From: an uncultured Allomuricauda sp.
Lineage (GTDB): Bacteria; Bacteroidota; Bacteroidia; Flavobacteriales; Flavobacteriaceae
Reading direction: 5' to 3'
DNA length: 62,555 nucleotides
NCBI RefSeq assembly: GCF_937884665.1
Contig: NZ_CAKZYF010000193.1
Coordinates: 1-62,555 of the forward strand
The notes beneath the pieces are model-generated. The model had not been told where the DNA came from. It worked only from the letters and a program-made list of their open reading frames with translations, and made no database searches. Shown here piece by piece: positions 62,101 to 62,555 of this stretch. Numbering within the stretch: position 1 is the first letter of the stretch; the number at the start of each line of letters is the position of its first letter. The position numbers were made by a program, and so were the translations under genes.

Positions 62101-62555
62101 ATGTTCGAAGAAAAAGATGATACCATAATGGCCCGTTGGCTCGCAGGAGAGCTAACGGAGGAAGAGCGCGTCGAGTTTGAGGCATCATCGGAATATGCAG
62201 AATATCAGCGTTTGGCCGAAGGATTGGACGCCTTTCAAAAACCCATCTTCGATAAAGAGGCGTTACGGGAAAAAGTATGGCATGGTATCCAAAATCAAAA
62301 GCCTTCCAAGGTTGTTCGTTTAAAACCCTTGTATTATACGGTTGGTATTGCAGCCTCCTTATTGCTATTATTTGGACTTTTCTTTAATCAGGTTAGTTAC
62401 GAAACAGATTTCGGGGAAAAGCTGGTGGTGGAATTGCCCGATGGTACAAAAGTCAACCTTAACTCAAAATCCAGTTTAAAACACGACCGTTTCTTTTGGA
62501 ACGGTAACAAAACAGGGGAATGATTGGGAGAGGCACTCTTTTGTGTAGCTAAAGG
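62101..62555 (+). pseudogene. FecR-type anti-sigma factor, partial, with in-frame TGA
   Basis: The N-terminal part (MARWLAGELTEEERVEFEASSEYAEYQRL), a membrane helix (YTVGIAASLLLLFGLFF, about 80-96) and the start of the FecR domain (VVELPDGTKVNLNSKSSLKH) are present. The frame meets TGA at 62,521-62,523 but continues in the same frame to the window end as LGEALFCVAKG, which is the family's G-E-A-x-F-x-V-A motif. Aligned to the usual RxVxLxGEA, the stop takes the place of the conserved Leu, consistent with a single TTA to TGA change. It is either a nonsense mutation or a sequence error; the gene also runs off the window edge. Confidence 0.6.

Overview
The window looks like a marine member of the Flavobacteriaceae (Bacteroidota). 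The reasons are SusC/SusD-type outer-membrane proteins, an OmpA protein with thrombospondin type-3 repeats, TAnnTTTG-type promoter hexamers, few Shine-Dalgarno sequences, LytTR/LytS regulators, an ECF sigma/FecR pair and many flavobacterial families of unknown function. No rRNA, tRNA, CRISPR array, insertion sequence or phage gene was seen. A gene is open at the left edge and another at the right edge.

Layout. 1-3.6 kb: a partial secreted protein, an OmpA-family outer-membrane protein and a candidate small RNA. 3.6-6.7 kb: a GCS2-like carboxylate-amine ligase with CBS domains, overlapping an M14 aspartoacylase-like hydrolase. 7.1-19.8 kb: a tightly packed [NiFe]-hydrogenase operon of the cyanobacterial HupSL/group 2a type. 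It holds both subunits, a maturation protease, three accessory genes, hypA-B-F-C-D-E and an NHL-repeat protein, and it converges on a nickel permease. 20.1-33.2 kb: a polysaccharide utilisation locus (membrane propeller/LuxR regulator, SusC, SusD, GH144-type glucanase, GH3 glucosidase, esterase, EEP-family hydrolase), best explained as beta-1,2-glucan use. 33.3-37.6 kb: an SGNH/TPR protein, two tiny membrane proteins (DUF5989/SxtK-like and SxtJ-like) and a carbamoyltransferase. 37.5-44.1 kb: TauE/SafE permease, D-2-hydroxyacid dehydrogenase, a hypothetical protein, and a three-gene envelope operon (YwqK/MORN-like, DUF2490, MORN). 44.2-47.8 kb: an acyl-CoA dehydrogenase lacking the usual catalytic Glu, divergent from a hypothetical gene across a large palindrome, then an orphan SdhA-like flavoprotein. 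47.9-52.4 kb: an iron/redox-flavoured group (DUF2470, flavodoxin, a ferredoxin-NADP reductase interrupted by a stop, a methyltransferase, two DUF6686-like proteins, a Fur-like half protein). 52.6-57 kb: a LytTR/LytS two-component pair divergent from a TonB-dependent receptor. 57.9-61.5 kb: an operon of 7TM-transglutaminase, RimK-like ATP-grasp ligase and an outer-membrane barrel. 61.5 kb to the end: ECF sigma factor and a FecR anti-sigma gene that carries an in-frame stop.

How it fits together. The hydrogenase block is self-sufficient: structural subunits, processing protease, the full Hyp set for the Fe(CN)2CO and nickel centre, and nickel uptake. H2 oxidation, possibly of trace H2, would supplement an organism that otherwise degrades glycans. 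The PUL pairs a membrane sensor-regulator with import proteins and enzymes that could strip substituents from, then hydrolyse, a decorated glucan. Two separate loci (3.6-6.7 kb and 57.9-61.5 kb) carry families known from amidoligase/peptide-tagging neighbourhoods and may form one undescribed envelope-modification system. Two genes (49,171 and 62,521) have single in-frame stops with clear homology on both sides, which could be real decay or sequence error.
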